From: [Actinomadura] parvosata subsp. kistnae
GTDB lineage: Bacteria > Actinomycetota > Actinomycetes > Streptosporangiales > Streptosporangiaceae
Length of the DNA: 64,000 nucleotides
Reading direction: 5' to 3'
Assembly: GCF_900323885.1 (NCBI RefSeq)
Contig: NZ_OOHJ01000013.1
Coordinates: 62,001-126,000, forward strand
A model generated the notes under the pieces. The model saw only the letters and a list, made by a program, of their open reading frames with translations, did not search any database and was not told the DNA's origin. A program made the translations under genes and the position numbers. Of the stretch, positions 62,875-64,000 are shown one piece after another. How positions within the stretch are numbered: position 1 is the first letter of the stretch; each line of letters starts with the position of its first letter.

Positions 62875-63776
62875 GCACCTATTGTCGCCAACATCCACCC
62901 ATGACCGCCATGACGCGGACCTGTCACATTCGGCCACCCCTCACGAGCCCGCGCGCCTGGCTGGAGGTTGCACCCCAAATCCACCCCAGCCGACTGCCGC
63001 CCCGTCGTCACCGGCTGGGTCGCCGGGGTGGCGGAACGGACGAACGAGACGGCACAGACCGATCCAACGACCCCACAGGCTGGAACGATCCAATCCCTCC
63101 AGGACCAGCACAGGCTACATCCCTCATGCGACGATCAGGCCTCTCCCATGCCCGCCCGGGGTGCCGAGACTCCGCCTGTCAGCGCCTTGCCCAGCCCAGC
63201 CCAGCCCGCGCTAGGGCCTGGCCCACACCCAGCCCTGCGCCGTGCCCTCACGCCCACCACGCCTGCGGGCCGGTCGCGCCTCCATCCAGACCGCACTCCC
63301 GTCTAGGCCGTGCATCCTCACTAGACCACGCTCGGGCCTGAACCGACCCCTAACGCTGGCGGCGCCCTCACGTCCGTCGCGTCCCGACCCCAGGCGGCGC
63401 CTCCGGCTGGCCGTGTGTCCACACCTGGACCGCGTTTCGCCCAGACCGCACTCTCGCCTCGGCCGTGCGCCCTCACCCAGAACCTTCGTCCCGAACGCTT
63501 CCTCGCTCGGAGCGCGCTCGCACCCGCAGCGCGCCTCCCCGCCCCTACGGCGCCTCCTCGCCCGGAGCCCGTCCACGCCTGGGCCATGCCTTCACCCGAG
63601 CGGCCGTTCGTCGGCAGTGGGTACTCGCGTTCAGCGTGCTCTCGCCCGGTGGCATGCTGATTCGAGCCGTGACCTGGCTTGGCCTCTCCTACCTTGAGGT
63701 GCCTCGCCAGGGTCGCGGCTCCGCCTGAGTGTGAGCGTGAGAGGGCATGGGACCCTGGCCCCGGAGCCCGGCTCGG
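62875..63776. other. Gene-free stretch with degenerate repeats
   Basis: About 900 bp without a supported gene. From about 63200 to 63610 a diverged 40-50-nt element recurs, with cores such as ggccgtgcatcctcac, ggccgtgcgccctcac, ggccatgccttcaccc and gccgtgccctcacgcc. Frames in it are Arg/Gly/Pro-rich and change from unit to unit. It lies downstream of lexA and upstream of the GlxA gene. Confidence 0.7.
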
Positions 63777-64000
63777 CTAGAGGCGGCGCAGGACCGCTAC
63801 GACCTTGCCCAGGACGCTGGCCTCGTCACCAGGGATGGGTTCGTAGTTGGGGTTGTGGGGGACAAGCCAGACGTGGCCGTCCTTGCGCTTGAAGGTCTTG
63901 ACCGTGGCTTCACCCTCGATCATGGCGGCCACGATGTCGCCACTCTCCGCCACGGGCTGCTGACGTACGACCACCCAGTCGCCGTCGGCGATGGCGGCCT
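63777..64000 (-). CDS. lexA: LexA repressor, C-terminal part
   Basis: The last 74 residues are visible, running [41 protein letters not shown] and ending [11 protein letters not shown]. This is the S24 peptidase domain: the Lys in ATVKTFKR is the catalytic base of self-cleavage. The Ser and the DNA-binding domain lie beyond the window edge. LexA represses SOS genes until RecA filaments trigger its cleavage. Confidence 0.96.
   Translation of the reverse strand, partial: AAIADGDWVVVRQQPVAESGDIVAAMIEGEATVKTFKRKDGHVWLVPHNPNYEPIPGDEASVLGKVVAVLRRL

Overview
The window is about 70% GC and nearly every gene has G or C at the third codon position. The gene content is actinobacterial: a GuaB1-type GMP reductase, DUF4192, DUF3616, DUF1707, EI24, F420-dependent LLM oxidoreductase, PASTA-less Ser/Thr kinase, LexA and many P450 and AraC/GlxA genes. 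A tmsAB-type pair for 10-methyl branched fatty acids (33.8-36.4 kb) fits the Streptosporangiaceae, and a Nonomuraea-like genome is my best guess (inference, not proven). It reads as ordinary chromosome with accessory oxidative metabolism. I see no phage, insertion sequence, CRISPR array, tRNA or rRNA.

Layout. 0-4 kb: a VOC gene and a CGNR regulator sharing one operator design, a TetR/FAD-monooxygenase pair and a GlxA regulator. 4-12 kb: MFS transporter, PTH2 peptidyl-tRNA hydrolase, DUF3616, FtsH, DUF937, Maf and EI24. 12-15.2 kb: an MBL-fold hydrolase and an ECF41-type sigma factor facing an SDR gene, with a sigma-type promoter for each. 15-21.8 kb: repeat-rich DUF4192, repeat tracts, a truncated and frameshifted aminotransferase, and an RlpA-like cell-wall protein behind a Crp-type site. 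22-33.7 kb: DNA ligase, FKBP, SDR, GuaB1, TetR with FAD monooxygenase, a coupled CaiB-P450 pair, and a kinase coupled to a hydroxyacid dehydrogenase. 33.7-36.6 kb: the tms operon with a 34-codon small ORF at its head, then an unreported 50-aa gene. 36.8-40.9 kb: CE1 esterase with CBM2, APH-fold kinase, HAD, MarR, SnoaL-like. 40.9-48.9 kb: acyl-CoA ligase, GMC oxidoreductase, two CYP125/142-like P450s with matched upstream boxes, an epoxide-hydrolase-like protein and a frameshifted THUMP-type methyltransferase. 48.9-60.3 kb: a repeat-rich membrane protein, leuS behind a leader-peptide attenuator, LLM oxidoreductase, DoxX, tricorn protease, MalY aminotransferase and a nucleotidyltransferase. 60.4-64 kb: cysteine hydrolase, a second GlxA regulator, large tandem arrays and the 3' end of lexA.

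The most unusual property is structural. At least six genes have their last codons and stop codon tandemly copied into the downstream DNA (units of 16, 16, 21, 25, 27 and 34 bp). Three proteins carry in-frame 7-, 10- or 13-residue repeats. Further arrays (16, 31, 36 bp and a ~160-bp higher-order repeat) fill the longer gaps. Three genes also carry apparent single-base deletions, so either decay or consensus sequence errors must be considered.

Regulatory logic visible in sequence: TCTAACG-N18-CGTTAGA before both the VOC and CGNR genes; TGTCAC(A/G)-N16/17-CGTC promoters for the sigma factor and its SDR; twin 16-bp operators between TetR and its monooxygenase; GTGA-N6-TCAC before rlpA; GAAAnTTTC elements before the esterase; the same 12-mer exactly 23 nt before two P450 genes; and transcription attenuation at leuS.
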